Of a DNA stretch of 64,000 nt, positions 38,850 to 46,823 are shown piece by piece; the first letter of the stretch is position 1, and the number at the start of each line of letters is the position of its first letter. Location: NCBI RefSeq assembly GCF_028747805.1, contig NZ_CP114887.1, forward strand, positions 1,915,501-1,979,500. Reading direction: 5' to 3'. Source of the DNA: Solibacillus daqui (GTDB taxonomy: Bacteria; Bacillota; Bacilli; Bacillales_A; Planococcaceae). Made by a program: the position numbers and the translations under genes. The notes beneath the pieces are model-generated. The model had not been told where the DNA came from. It was given only the letters and a program-made list of their open reading frames with translations, and ran no database searches.

Positions 38850-40664
38850 ATGAACAAGAAATTATTTACGTTAGCTTCAACTGCAACAGTTGCGGCAGTT
38901 GCATTAGCAGGTTGTGTGGAAACAAAATCGGATGTAAAAGAAAATGATGGCAATACAACAGAAACAGCAAGCGCAAAACCATCTATTGAATTACTAGGAA
39001 TGGCCTCTTCAGAGCAAGATATGAACATTGTGCGTGACCAATTAGTGAAAAATGGCTTTGATGTAAAACTAAACATCCAACCAGATTATGGTTCGTTCAA
39101 AGCACAACAAGATGCCGGAAATTTTGATATTTCGATTTCAGGCTGGACTACAGTAACAGGTAACCCTGACTATGCAGTACGTGGATTATTTAAAACAGGT
39201 GGCGACTACAGCAATACATCAGATGAAACGGTTGATAAATTAATTGATGAAGCAAGTACATTAACAGGTGACGAAGCAAAGGAAAAGTATAAAGAGCTAG
39301 AACAAGCGTTAGTATTCGACAATGCTTATATCGCTCCTTTATACATTTCTCAAAAATTCCAAGGGATATACAAAGCAGAAGTAAATCCAGATACAGTGCG
39401 TTTACCGAAATCACGCGCACAAGCTTGGGAAACGATTTCATTCAATGATGAAGCGAAAAATGATAGTGAGACGTTAAATTTACACCAAGCGTTAGCATCA
39501 TTAACTTCACTTGACCCTGTAAAAGGAAACGATGGCTCGATAAACACATTAAATACAAATATGTATGTACGTTTAGTAAATTTATCAGATACAGATGAAG
39601 TTGTTTCAGAGGGTTCATTATCATATGACCATGTAGCTGCTGAAAATAACGAAGAATACTATTTTGTATTACGTGATGATATCAACTTTGCAAAAGTAGA
39701 AGGTGAAAAAGCAGTAGATACGGGTGATTTAGTATCGGCAGAGGATGTCGTGTTTTCTTTAAACCGTGCAAAGGATAAAGAATCGGTACCAGATCACCGA
39801 ACTTATTCAATTCACGAAAACATTGATACAGTAGAAATCGTATCAGATATTACAGCATTAGAATCAGTAAAAACGGCTGACGGTAAAACTGTGTTAGAAG
39901 AGCTTTCTGATAAATTACCTGCAGCGATTTCAGAAATCGTAACAGATGAAAAAGCGGTAGATAACGCAGCTGGGAAATACCAAGTAGTGAAACTAACAAC
40001 GCCAAAACCATTCCCACAGGTATTAAACTACTTAGCGCATCAATCTGGCGGTATTGTGTCAGAAGCAGCCGTAACAGCAGTCAATACGTTTGACGTAGCA
40101 AGCTATGATCCTAATAAGGATATTGCTTACGGTGACCAATCAACAGTGACAGAAGGCGCAACGTATGCCAATCATTTAGCGGCATCGGGGCCATACATTT
40201 TAGTTAAGAAAAATGACTATGAAGCAAAATTCGTAAAAAACCCAGCGTACCAAGTAGGTTCTGAAAATGAACCGAAAATTAATAACATTTCAGTTCGCTT
40301 CATTCAAGACAACGACAGTGCACTTTCAGCATTACGTAACGGTGAAATCCACGTGTTACAATCAGTACCTGAAACAAAAACAGATGTAGTAGAAGGGGAT
40401 TCAAACTTACAATTGAAAACAGCGGACAGCAACGCAGTATCTTACTTATTATTTAACACAACTGGCCGTGAAACTTCAAAATCAGCTGATTTACGTAAAG
40501 CCGTTCTTTACTCAATCAACCAAGATGAATTCATCAGCTACTACCAAGGAAAGAAAAAACCAGCCGTATCAACAGTTTCTCCTTTAGTGGACACAGGGCT
40601 TAAATTAGAAGCAGATGCAGCAAAAGTAAAAGAATTCTTAAACGCATATAACGAATCTAAATAA
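38850..40664 (+). CDS. Peptide-binding lipoprotein (SBP_bac_5), apparently circularly permuted
   Basis: Extracytoplasmic binding lipoprotein of 604 residues; lipobox LAGC with Cys22 and a linker to about residue 42. The domain order is inverted. Residues 43-200 (KPSIELLGMASSEQD, VRDQLVKNGFDVKLNI, DISISGWTTVTGNPDY, YKELEQALVFDNAYIAPLYI) correspond to the part that normally ends SBP_bac_5 proteins. Residues 205-604 start with the usual N-terminal block (ETLNLHQALASLTSLDP, YFVLRDDINF, VSAEDVVFSLNRAKD, SGPYILVKKNDYEAKFVKNPAY) and finish at LRKAVLYSINQDEFI and KVKEFLNAYNESK, where the normal protein would continue into the first block. GGAGG precedes the ATG. It follows the two permeases and ends at a terminator. 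Confidence 0.88.
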   Translation: MNKKLFTLASTATVAAVALAGCVETKSDVKENDGNTTETASAKPSIELLGMASSEQDMNIVRDQLVKNGFDVKLNIQPDYGSFKAQQDAGNFDISISGWTTVTGNPDYAVRGLFKTGGDYSNTSDETVDKLIDEASTLTGDEAKEKYKELEQALVFDNAYIAPLYISQKFQGIYKAEVNPDTVRLPKSRAQAWETISFNDEAKNDSETLNLHQALASLTSLDPVKGNDGSINTLNTNMYVRLVNLSDTDEVVSEGSLSYDHVAAENNEEYYFVLRDDINFAKVEGEKAVDTGDLVSAEDVVFSLNRAKDKESVPDHRTYSIHENIDTVEIVSDITALESVKTADGKTVLEELSDKLPAAISEIVTDEKAVDNAAGKYQVVKLTTPKPFPQVLNYLAHQSGGIVSEAAVTAVNTFDVASYDPNKDIAYGDQSTVTEGATYANHLAASGPYILVKKNDYEAKFVKNPAYQVGSENEPKINNISVRFIQDNDSALSALRNGEIHVLQSVPETKTDVVEGDSNLQLKTADSNAVSYLLFNTTGRETSKSADLRKAVLYSINQDEFISYYQGKKKPAVSTVSPLVDTGLKLEADAAKVKEFLNAYNESK

Positions 40665-40671
40665 TTTCTTA

Positions 40672-40708
40672 AAAACCGAAGCCACGAATGATCGTGAGCT
40701 TCGGTTTT
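40672..40708 (+). terminator. Intrinsic terminator after the permuted binding-protein gene
   Basis: AAAACCGAAGC (40672-40682) pairs with GCTTCGGTTTT (40698-40708), inner ACGA/CGT pairing, T-run included. Confidence 0.9.
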
Positions 40709-40985
40709 TTGGTGAGATAAAAGTTACATTTATCTTGGAAATCTAAAAATATTTCATTAAGAAGATTGTAAATATTTGAATGGCTAGATGTGGAGAGAGC
40801 GACTTCTAGGGGATTAACCCATATGACAACACATTTGTAACCTAGAAAACGTATTTTATGAAAATAAATCTCTCCCATCATTTGGTGAAGAATCATATAT
40901 ACATAAAATAAGGAAAATCAAACAATCAATGCTAATTTCATGTTACACTACTGTTACGATTGAAATTCTAGAAAGGTTGATTGAC
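40709..40985 (+). other. Intergenic region before the SLH protein gene
   Basis: No gene seen. The only structure noted is a 7-bp inverted repeat, TTCTAGG (40804-40810) and CCTAGAA (40841-40847), with 30 bases between the arms. The promoter of the SLH gene must lie here but no convincing -35/-10 pair was found. Confidence 0.35.
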
Positions 40986-42803
40986 ATGAATAACAAAAAA
41001 TCAGCATTTTTACTATCAATAGCCGCAATTCCAGCTGCCGTGACATTTGTTAGTAATGATGTGTCTGCCAACAATACATATGACTGGACCCAAGTTCAAG
41101 AAGTAATCAAATTAATCGATAAAATCGACCCGACAAGCACTACATATAACTACTATTTGACAGAAGCGTACAATGCATATTATCGCCTGCCGGAATATGA
41201 GCGCCAATATGTTTCGAATTCTTCTCGCTTATTTAATTATTATAATAATACAGACTCTAACGGTAATTATATACAAAATAGTTTAGATGTCTTTATTAAA
41301 AAAATGATTTCGATTTCGATTAGTAAATCTTCATTTTTACGTGATGTAAAAGAAGCGAATCGTTATTATGATGCCTTATCCGCTGCACAAAAGGCGGGGC
41401 TTTCCCAATACTATGTGACGCAGCTTACTACATATAATACAAATATTGCTAAAATGACAGCGGTGGAAAATAGCTTCAATGCGCTCGATGTAATGGATGC
41501 TAACTATGTGGCCAATTATTTAGCTGCGTTACGCGACTTCAATACGCTCGATTATAGCTATCGTAAGCTAATCGAAACAGTAGTAAACAAAAAGATAGAG
41601 CAATACAATCAATACCATAGCGCAGATTATAATCGTTCCATTGCACAGCAGGTTATTACAGCAATTTCCAAATTGACGACTTCATCAAATGGAGCGGATG
41701 TTGTGAAAGTTCGCGCCTTATATAACGGGCTAACTACCATCCAAAAAAGCTATATCTCGAACTATCGCGACCTGCAATATATCGAGGATGTACAAAAGAA
41801 TATCGAAAATGGCTGGAATCCTGACTATGAAAATGAAGATGAAGAGGATATCCCAAAAGATGAGATTTCTGTCATTGAAAGTGGAACTACCTACACGATT
41901 TATTTGCCAGTTGCAAAAATGAAAAAGCATTCCTCTACTACGATTAAAGTGTCTGATACAATCACGCTGTCGATTCCAAAGTCAGCCATTCCTGAATCAA
42001 ATAAAAGTGCCGTAGTCGTGATGACAATTGACGATTATGAGGATTATGGATTAAATTTTAATGCAACAATGTACGATAAGGAACTTGAATTTTCAACGTA
42101 TATCGATATTATTGTCAAAGGCTTGAGCGCAAGCGATACGATTTTAAAAGTGGCAGAAAACGGGGATACTGTGGCAGCGCCATTTAAACGTGCGTCACAG
42201 CAACATACGATTAAAACAAAGACATCAAATGAATATGTCGTTGAAAATGAGGAGCCGCACTTTTATGATATCGCCAAAGAACCACTCCAATACGAAATTA
42301 TGCAATTAGCAAAGCGTAAAATTGTATCGGGCTTAGAAGAAAATTATTACAAGCCTAAAGCAAACGTAACGATTGCACAATACGCAGCAATGATTAGCCG
42401 CGCGATGGATTTAACGACATCGGACCATGCAACATATAGCGACATTCGTGGGAAATGGTTTGAAGAGGCCATTGAATCACTTATTGCAGCCAATATTTTA
42501 GACAGCAAATCAGGTAGCTATTTTTACCCAAATCAAATCGTGACTCGAAAGCAAGCAGCCCAAATGTCCATCCGAATGCTAGAACATGCAGGGGTTGCCA
42601 TTACCGCACCGAACTACTCAGCTGTAACGTTTAAAGATTTTAAACAAATGACGGGAACTGAACGTTACTATGCGGCAGTTGCCAATGAATTAGGCATTTT
42701 CGGTGGGAAAGCAGATGGTCGCTTTGATCCAAACGGTCAATTAACACGCTCTCAAATGGCGAAAGTTTTATACCGAACACTACAAATTGCTAATATGATG
42801 TAA
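40986..42803 (+). CDS. Secreted surface protein with C-terminal SLH domains
   Basis: Exported protein of 605 residues. Signal peptide MNNKKSAFLLSIAAIPAAVTFVSNDVSA, then about 270 residues of helical repeats rich in Tyr/Asn (for example KSSFLRDVKEANRYYDALSAAQKAGLSQYYVTQL) that resemble surface-protein spacer modules, an acidic linker (NEDEEDIPKDE), a beta-type region (ISVIESGTTYTIYLPVAKM), and three SLH modules from about residue 430: HFYDIAKEPLQYEIMQLA, TYSDIRGKWFEEAIESLI and TFKDFKQMTGTERYYAAV. SLH modules anchor proteins to pyruvylated wall polymer. The start 40986 is set by AAAGG 10 bases upstream and the signal peptide. Confidence 0.85.
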   Translation: MNNKKSAFLLSIAAIPAAVTFVSNDVSANNTYDWTQVQEVIKLIDKIDPTSTTYNYYLTEAYNAYYRLPEYERQYVSNSSRLFNYYNNTDSNGNYIQNSLDVFIKKMISISISKSSFLRDVKEANRYYDALSAAQKAGLSQYYVTQLTTYNTNIAKMTAVENSFNALDVMDANYVANYLAALRDFNTLDYSYRKLIETVVNKKIEQYNQYHSADYNRSIAQQVITAISKLTTSSNGADVVKVRALYNGLTTIQKSYISNYRDLQYIEDVQKNIENGWNPDYENEDEEDIPKDEISVIESGTTYTIYLPVAKMKKHSSTTIKVSDTITLSIPKSAIPESNKSAVVVMTIDDYEDYGLNFNATMYDKELEFSTYIDIIVKGLSASDTILKVAENGDTVAAPFKRASQQHTIKTKTSNEYVVENEEPHFYDIAKEPLQYEIMQLAKRKIVSGLEENYYKPKANVTIAQYAAMISRAMDLTTSDHATYSDIRGKWFEEAIESLIAANILDSKSGSYFYPNQIVTRKQAAQMSIRMLEHAGVAITAPNYSAVTFKDFKQMTGTERYYAAVANELGIFGGKADGRFDPNGQLTRSQMAKVLYRTLQIANMM

Positions 42804-42952
42804 ATAATGGCAGAGGTATTAGATATGCAATATTGGACAAATGACTTGCGTTTACCCTAGCATTAGAAAACCTGCGGATGAAAGTAGTGGGGTAGCCAAT
42901 TTGTTTAGCAAAGTTATATTTACCTAAAAAACTTTAAAACATGAGATAACTT

Positions 42953-42999
42953 AAAAAGATGTTCGGAAATTGGTACATACCATTTCTGAACATCTTTTT
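42953..42999 (+). terminator. Intrinsic terminator after the SLH protein
   Basis: Long stem: AAAAAGATGTTCGGAAATGG-type left arm with CCATTTCTGAACATCTTTTTT right arm, loop TACATA. Confidence 0.9.
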
Positions 43000-43024
43000 T
43001 ATTTGCGTTAATTAGATAGGGATG

Positions 43025-43339
43025 TTATTTAGCTAACACCCCAGCAATTTCAGAAATGACGACACGATTTGAAATAACAGGAGATTCACCTCTACCGCTA
43101 GCTTGACGGCTGTGTATCGCTTTGAAGTCATCCGAGGTTCTCCAAGCTTCAAATTGCTCCAATGTATCCCAATAGCTCATAATATTCATTTCATCGTGAT
43201 CTTCAGGTTGTGTACAAACGTTTACTTCCACTTTATTGAAGCCATCCCAATTTAATAATGATTTACTAGCTATAAATGCGGGTGCCATTTTGTGACTGAA
43301 GCCTTTTTTTACACAAATACGGTTTGTAACTGTGAACAT
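43025..43339 (-). CDS. Heme-degrading monooxygenase family protein (IsdG/HmoA-like)
   Basis: Dimeric ABM-fold protein of 104 residues. FTVTNRICVKKGFSHKMA, LLNWDGFNKVEVNV, EMNIMSYWDTLEQFEAWRTSDDFKAIHS and the short tail match the IsdG/HmoA group that opens heme to release iron. A Fur box lies at 43371-43389, about 30 bases before the ATG, supporting an iron-acquisition role. The catalytic Asn/Trp/His triad could not be verified by eye. Monocistronic. Confidence 0.82.
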   Translation of the reverse strand: MFTVTNRICVKKGFSHKMAPAFIASKSLLNWDGFNKVEVNVCTQPEDHDEMNIMSYWDTLEQFEAWRTSDDFKAIHSRQASGRGESPVISNRVVISEIAGVLAK

Positions 43340-43370
43340 AATTTCCAGTTCTCCTTTATTATTCTTATTT

Positions 43371-43389
43371 GATAATGATAATCAATTAA
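43371..43389 (-). promoter_or_regulatory. Fur box of the heme monooxygenase gene
   Basis: GATAATGATAATCAATTAA is a close match to the 19-base Fur consensus GATAATGATAATCATTATC. It precedes the leftward gene; a partial half-site ATTATCATTTAT follows at 43465-43476. Confidence 0.75.
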
Positions 43390-43496
43390 CGTTAAAACAT
43401 AGATTAATTGAGAATAAAATATCTTGTTTTAAAGGTTTGTTTATCCTTTTTAGTTATTGAAATCATTATCATTTATTAGGGATGAAACTTATTATT

Positions 43497-43515
43497 GATA
43501 ATGAGAATCGATAAG
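43497..43515 (+). promoter_or_regulatory. Fur box before the mini lipoprotein gene
   Basis: GATAATGAGAATCGATAAG matches most positions of the Fur consensus and ends about 20 bases before the mini-gene's ATG. Confidence 0.65.
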
Positions 43516-43536
43516 CGATAAAGGAGTATTAATTAT

Positions 43537-43617
43537 ATGAAAAAATGGAAGTGGTTATGCACGGCGATGCTGACAATGGCACTAGCAGCATGTGGGAATG
43601 AAAAGGATCGTCAATGA
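43537..43617 (+). pseudogene. 26-codon Fur-boxed lipoprotein remnant or mini-lipoprotein
   Basis: After AAAGGAG the frame encodes MKKWKWLCTAMLTMALAACG and six more residues, then TGA. It is a full lipoprotein signal (basic N-terminus, hydrophobic core, lipobox LAAC) with only seven residues after the Cys. An intrinsic terminator follows directly. The Fur box, SD and signal look just like the siderophore-binding lipoprotein at 53328, so the likeliest history is deletion of the body of a second iron-binding lipoprotein, leaving promoter, signal peptide and terminator. A functional short lipopeptide is the alternative. Confidence 0.6.
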
Positions 43618-43624
43618 AAAAGAA

Positions 43625-43660
43625 AATGCCGAAACGTTGATTTAACAGCGTTTCGGCATT
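43625..43660 (+). terminator. Intrinsic terminator of the mini-gene
   Basis: AATGCCGAAACG pairs with CGTTTCGGCATT, followed by ATTTAG; also serves the converging gene poorly. Confidence 0.8.
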
Positions 43661-43712
43661 ATTTAGTTCAAGATAGTTTGATGTAAAGGTACTTGCTGGA
43701 TTTTCCTTATGC

Positions 43713-44165
43713 TTATTGTGTTCGTCTGTATTCTTTCTTAGTACCATCTGCAAACGTAATTTCGATTTCAACGGTTTTGAAATTATTTGGTTGTCCAAAT
43801 TTTTGCAGTACTTCATCGATTACCACATCTGAATCGGTAGTAGCATCAAATGTGAACGATTTAAAAATCGGTAAGAGTGTATCCATTGCTTCATTACCTT
43901 GGATCATTTTTTTGTTCAATTCATCTTCAATTTTTACCTCAATACCATTCTTTTCTTTTTCATAGCTCACGTCATAGCTTATATCTTTGTCATATTCAAT
44001 TTCCAATTCAAAATGTGTAAAGTTAAATGGCGCATCTGCAGGTGCAGTAGTATTGATTGAATTTTGTTCAACAGCTGCATTATCTGGCACATTATTAGCT
44101 TTTTCTTTATTACCACATGCAACTAAAAGTGTACTCACTACGATTAAAAATATTATTTTTTTCAT
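43713..44165 (-). CDS. YusW-like lipoprotein
   Basis: Exported lipoprotein of 150 residues: signal MKKIIFLIVVSTLLVAC with lipobox LVAC, a 30-residue polar linker, then one domain with FTHFELEIEYDKDISYDVSYEKE, VKIEDELN, GNEAMDTLLPIFKSF, DEVLQKFGQPNNFKTVEIEITFADGTKKEY, the pattern of the Bacillus YusW family (function unknown). GAAAGGTGG precedes the ATG. Monocistronic. Confidence 0.78.
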   Translation of the reverse strand: MKKIIFLIVVSTLLVACGNKEKANNVPDNAAVEQNSINTTAPADAPFNFTHFELEIEYDKDISYDVSYEKEKNGIEVKIEDELNKKMIQGNEAMDTLLPIFKSFTFDATTDSDVVIDEVLQKFGQPNNFKTVEIEITFADGTKKEYRRTQ

Positions 44166-44466
44166 GAAAATACCACCTTTCTATTAAGAGTGTACCCATT
44201 TTTGTCGTTAATTAAATCCGATTGGCTGTTATTTATCTGTATTTAATGCATAAACACCATAAATTACAGTTGATGAGAATGAGCAATCCTGACCAACGGT
44301 TTGTGCTAGGAATTATTCGTAATGATTCAACATACTTATTAGTTACTCGGGGAATTAATATAGCATTTACTTAATTATTGTTTTGAAAAGGTCATAAATA
44401 TACCAAATACATTATAGGAATACGCACAGATGTTTGCTAAAATAAAGTAGTAAGGGGGGCGATTAA
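44166..44466. other. Intergenic region between divergent genes, nothing recognised
   Basis: About 300 bases, AT-rich. It must contain promoters for the YusW-like gene (left) and the deaminase (right). I searched by eye for purine-riboswitch and T-box sequences and found none. Confidence 0.4.
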
Positions 44467-44919
44467 ATGAATTCATTTATGGAACGAGCAATCGAGCTAG
44501 CAATTGCAAATGTTAAAGAAGGTGGCCAGCCTTTTGGAGCAGTGCTAGTGAAGGACGATAAAATTATTACAGAAGGTGTAAATGAGTTACATATCGTACA
44601 TGACATTAGTGGGCATGCTGAGTTACTTGCAATTCGGCGTGCACAGCAACAATTAAATACGAATGATTTAACAGGCTATACGATGTATGCAAGTGGTGAA
44701 CCGTGCGCAATGTGCTTAGCCGCGATGTATTTTGCAAATGTGAAAGATATTTACTTCGCAGAATCAGTAGAGCAAGCAGCGAAAGTCGGTCTTAGTACAT
44801 CAAAATTTATTTATAACGAATTAAAACAAGATAAACAAGACCGTTCAATGATGATAAAGCAGCTACCAATTGATGAAAAATCAATCAGCCCAATGCAAAT
44901 CTGGAAAGATAATCAATAA
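44467..44919 (+). CDS. guaD: Guanine deaminase / nucleoside deaminase (GuaD-like)
   Basis: Zinc deaminase of 150 residues of the cytidine-deaminase superfamily. Zinc ligands and catalytic Glu are in SGHAELLAIRRA (His, Glu) and GEPCAMCLAA (two Cys). The C-terminal part (FIYNEL ... ISPMQIWKD) resembles Bacillus GuaD (about 156 residues), which converts guanine to xanthine, and differs from TadA. The AAGGGGGG site precedes the ATG. Monocistronic with terminator. Confidence 0.83.
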   Translation: MNSFMERAIELAIANVKEGGQPFGAVLVKDDKIITEGVNELHIVHDISGHAELLAIRRAQQQLNTNDLTGYTMYASGEPCAMCLAAMYFANVKDIYFAESVEQAAKVGLSTSKFIYNELKQDKQDRSMMIKQLPIDEKSISPMQIWKDNQ

Positions 44920-44925
44920 TACACG

Positions 44926-44962
44926 ACTACTATGCATTTTTGATGTATAGTAGTTTTTTTTG
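44926..44962 (+). terminator. Intrinsic terminator after the deaminase gene
   Basis: ACTACTAT (44926-44933) pairs with ATAGTAGT (44947-44954) with a run of eight Ts. Confidence 0.9.
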
Positions 44963-45103
44963 TGGATAGAAATGTATAAATCTTCGAATACAATCCAGAT
45001 CAGAAAAGCGATCAATTCACATGATTAGACGCGAAATATACTCTTCTAAACTATTGTTATACAAAACGGATAAGGCGATTTTCAACAAAATTTGAAAAAT
45101 TAT

Positions 45104-45131
45104 ATAAACTTTTTCCTCTACCTCAACCGTC
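45104..45131 (+). promoter_or_regulatory. Candidate ECF-sigma promoter upstream of the sigV-like gene
   Basis: TAAAC (45105-45109) and CGTC (45128-45131) are separated by 18 bases, one longer than the usual ECF AAC-N16/17-CGT pattern. ECF genes of this type are usually autoregulated. Confidence 0.4.
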
Positions 45132-45170
45132 TATTAAGTGTAGATAAAAGAAAAGAAAGGGTCTTACAAA

Positions 45171-45674
45171 ATGAATTCACACATAGAACAGCTATTTACT
45201 AACTATGTGCGGGACAACAAAAACCAGCTTTACATATTGGCATATAGCTATGTAAAAAATGAGCAAGATGCACTCGATGTCGTTCAAGATAGTATTCAAA
45301 AAGGTTGGACGGCGTTAGGTACTCTTGAAAATCAACACCAAATAAAAAGCTGGTTATATAAAATTGTTGTACGTACAGCCATTGATTTTTTACGTAAAAT
45401 GAAACGCATTCAAGTTACAGAAGACGATACTTTGATTAACTTAAGTGAACAACAGCACGATGCCTATCGCAATCTTGATTTGGAAAGTGCGTTGGAAAAT
45501 TTACCTTTTTCATTGAAGCAAATAATCATTCTCCGATTTTTTGAAGACTTAAAGCTAGAAGATGTAGCTAATATTGTAGACATTCCATTGAGTACAGCGA
45601 AATCTAGACTTTATAAAGCGTTAAAGCTTTTAAAAATTGATATGGAAGATGAGGAGAAAATACATCATGGATAA
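45171..45674 (+). CDS. ECF sigma factor, SigV-like
   Basis: Group 4 RNA polymerase sigma factor of 167 residues: region 2 (YILAYSYVKNEQDALDVVQDSIQKGW, then IKSWLYKIVVRTAIDFLRK) and region 4 (LPFSLKQIIILRFFEDLKLEDVANIVDIPLSTAKSRLYKALKLLK). Its gene ends inside the start of an RsiV-like anti-sigma gene, the arrangement of sigV-rsiV, whose signal in B. subtilis is lysozyme. AAAGGG precedes the ATG. Regulon assignment by context only. Confidence 0.88.
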   Translation: MNSHIEQLFTNYVRDNKNQLYILAYSYVKNEQDALDVVQDSIQKGWTALGTLENQHQIKSWLYKIVVRTAIDFLRKMKRIQVTEDDTLINLSEQQHDAYRNLDLESALENLPFSLKQIIILRFFEDLKLEDVANIVDIPLSTAKSRLYKALKLLKIDMEDEEKIHHG

Positions 45675-46539
45675 AAAATTAAGGGATTTAAAAAAGCAGT
45701 ATCAAAATATTCCAATACCTAAAGAGTTAGATGAAGTTGTTGAGCAAGCATTGCAACGCAAAAAGAAAAAACAATGGAAACCACAATGGTTCTTCACATT
45801 AGCAGCAGCCTCTGTTTTGCTCTTTACAATTTCAATTAATACCAATTCAGCATTTGCTAAAAATATGGCGAACATACCGATCATCAATTCAATTGTAGAA
45901 GTACTTACATTTTCAAAATTAGAAGATCATCAAGGCAATCATGAAGCATCGATTGAAATTCCAAAAATTACAGGGGATTCAGAGGAAATTGCCGAGCTCA
46001 ATGCCCAGTATGCTGCAGAGGGTAGAGAAATTTATGAGCAATACTTGGAATTTTCTGCGGAAATGGATAAGGACGGTCATTTTGGTGTAGAAAGCGGATA
46101 TCAAGTGTTAACAGATAATGAACAAATCTTGTCTTTTGCACGTTATGTTGTAGAAATGGTAGGTTCATCATCAACTATAATGCGCTATACAACGATTGAT
46201 AAAACACAGCAAATTGCGATTACATTGCCAGGTCTATTTAAAGATGAACGCTATGTTGAGACAATTAGTAGCTACATTGTAGAGCAAATGAAGCTAGAGA
46301 TGGAACAATCGAATGGTGAGAAAGTCTACTGGGTAGCGACAGGGAAAGAAGATGATGCACTCTTCGAAAATTTCGAAAAGATTCAAAAAGAGCAAAACTT
46401 CTACATTACAAATGAGGGCAAGCTTGTCATCTCTTTTGATAAATATGAAGTTGCGCCAGGCTATATGGGCATTGTAGACTTTGAAATCCCAACCGAACTT
46501 ATTCAGCCTTTACTCGTAAGCAATACGTATATTAAATAA
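45667..46539 (+). CDS. RsiV-like anti-sigma factor (DUF3298 domain)
   Basis: Membrane protein of 290 residues from ATG 45667, which overlaps the sigma gene by 8 bases; GAGGAG lies upstream. A short cytoplasmic segment (MDKKLRDLKKQYQNIPIPKELDEVV), one membrane helix (about 45-65) and an extracellular region whose C-terminal half (ITLPGLFKDERYVETISSYIVEQMK ... FYITNEGKLVISFDKYEVAPGYMGIVDFEIP) is the RsiV DUF3298 fold that binds lysozyme in B. subtilis and triggers site-1 cleavage. Length is close to RsiV (285). Confidence 0.85.
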   Translation: MDKKLRDLKKQYQNIPIPKELDEVVEQALQRKKKKQWKPQWFFTLAAASVLLFTISINTNSAFAKNMANIPIINSIVEVLTFSKLEDHQGNHEASIEIPKITGDSEEIAELNAQYAAEGREIYEQYLEFSAEMDKDGHFGVESGYQVLTDNEQILSFARYVVEMVGSSSTIMRYTTIDKTQQIAITLPGLFKDERYVETISSYIVEQMKLEMEQSNGEKVYWVATGKEDDALFENFEKIQKEQNFYITNEGKLVISFDKYEVAPGYMGIVDFEIPTELIQPLLVSNTYIK

Positions 46540-46617
46540 TCGCTTGAAAATTATAGCCAGATATAGCTTTGGATTTGGGGAATAGTTAAACGGTCACTAA
46601 ATTTATGCACACGATTA

Positions 46618-46658
46618 AGTACAATTTTTCATGAAAAGAAAAATTGTACTTTTTTTAG
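46618..46658 (+). terminator. Intrinsic terminator after rsiV-like gene
   Basis: Perfect 13-bp stem AGTACAATTTTTC (46618-46630) with GAAAAATTGTACT (46638-46650), then TTTTTTT. Confidence 0.92.
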
Positions 46659-46768
46659 AACGACTTTTAAATATACTCTTTGTTATACTCAACACTTGGA
46701 GATGAGCTAATAATTGTATAAATAACCCAATAATTTAACAAGAAATACAATATTTTCTAATTTATTTA

Positions 46769-46777
46769 TGTTATAAT
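46769..46777 (+). promoter_or_regulatory. Extended -10 promoter element of the TraB/GumN gene
   Basis: TG-T-TATAAT (46769-46777), an extended -10 in an otherwise very AT-rich stretch; no good -35 is seen. It lies about 45 bases before the ATG. Confidence 0.45.
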
Positions 46778-46823
46778 TATTTTTGTTCTATGCATATTTA
46801 TATATTTGTAAGGGGATGAACTA

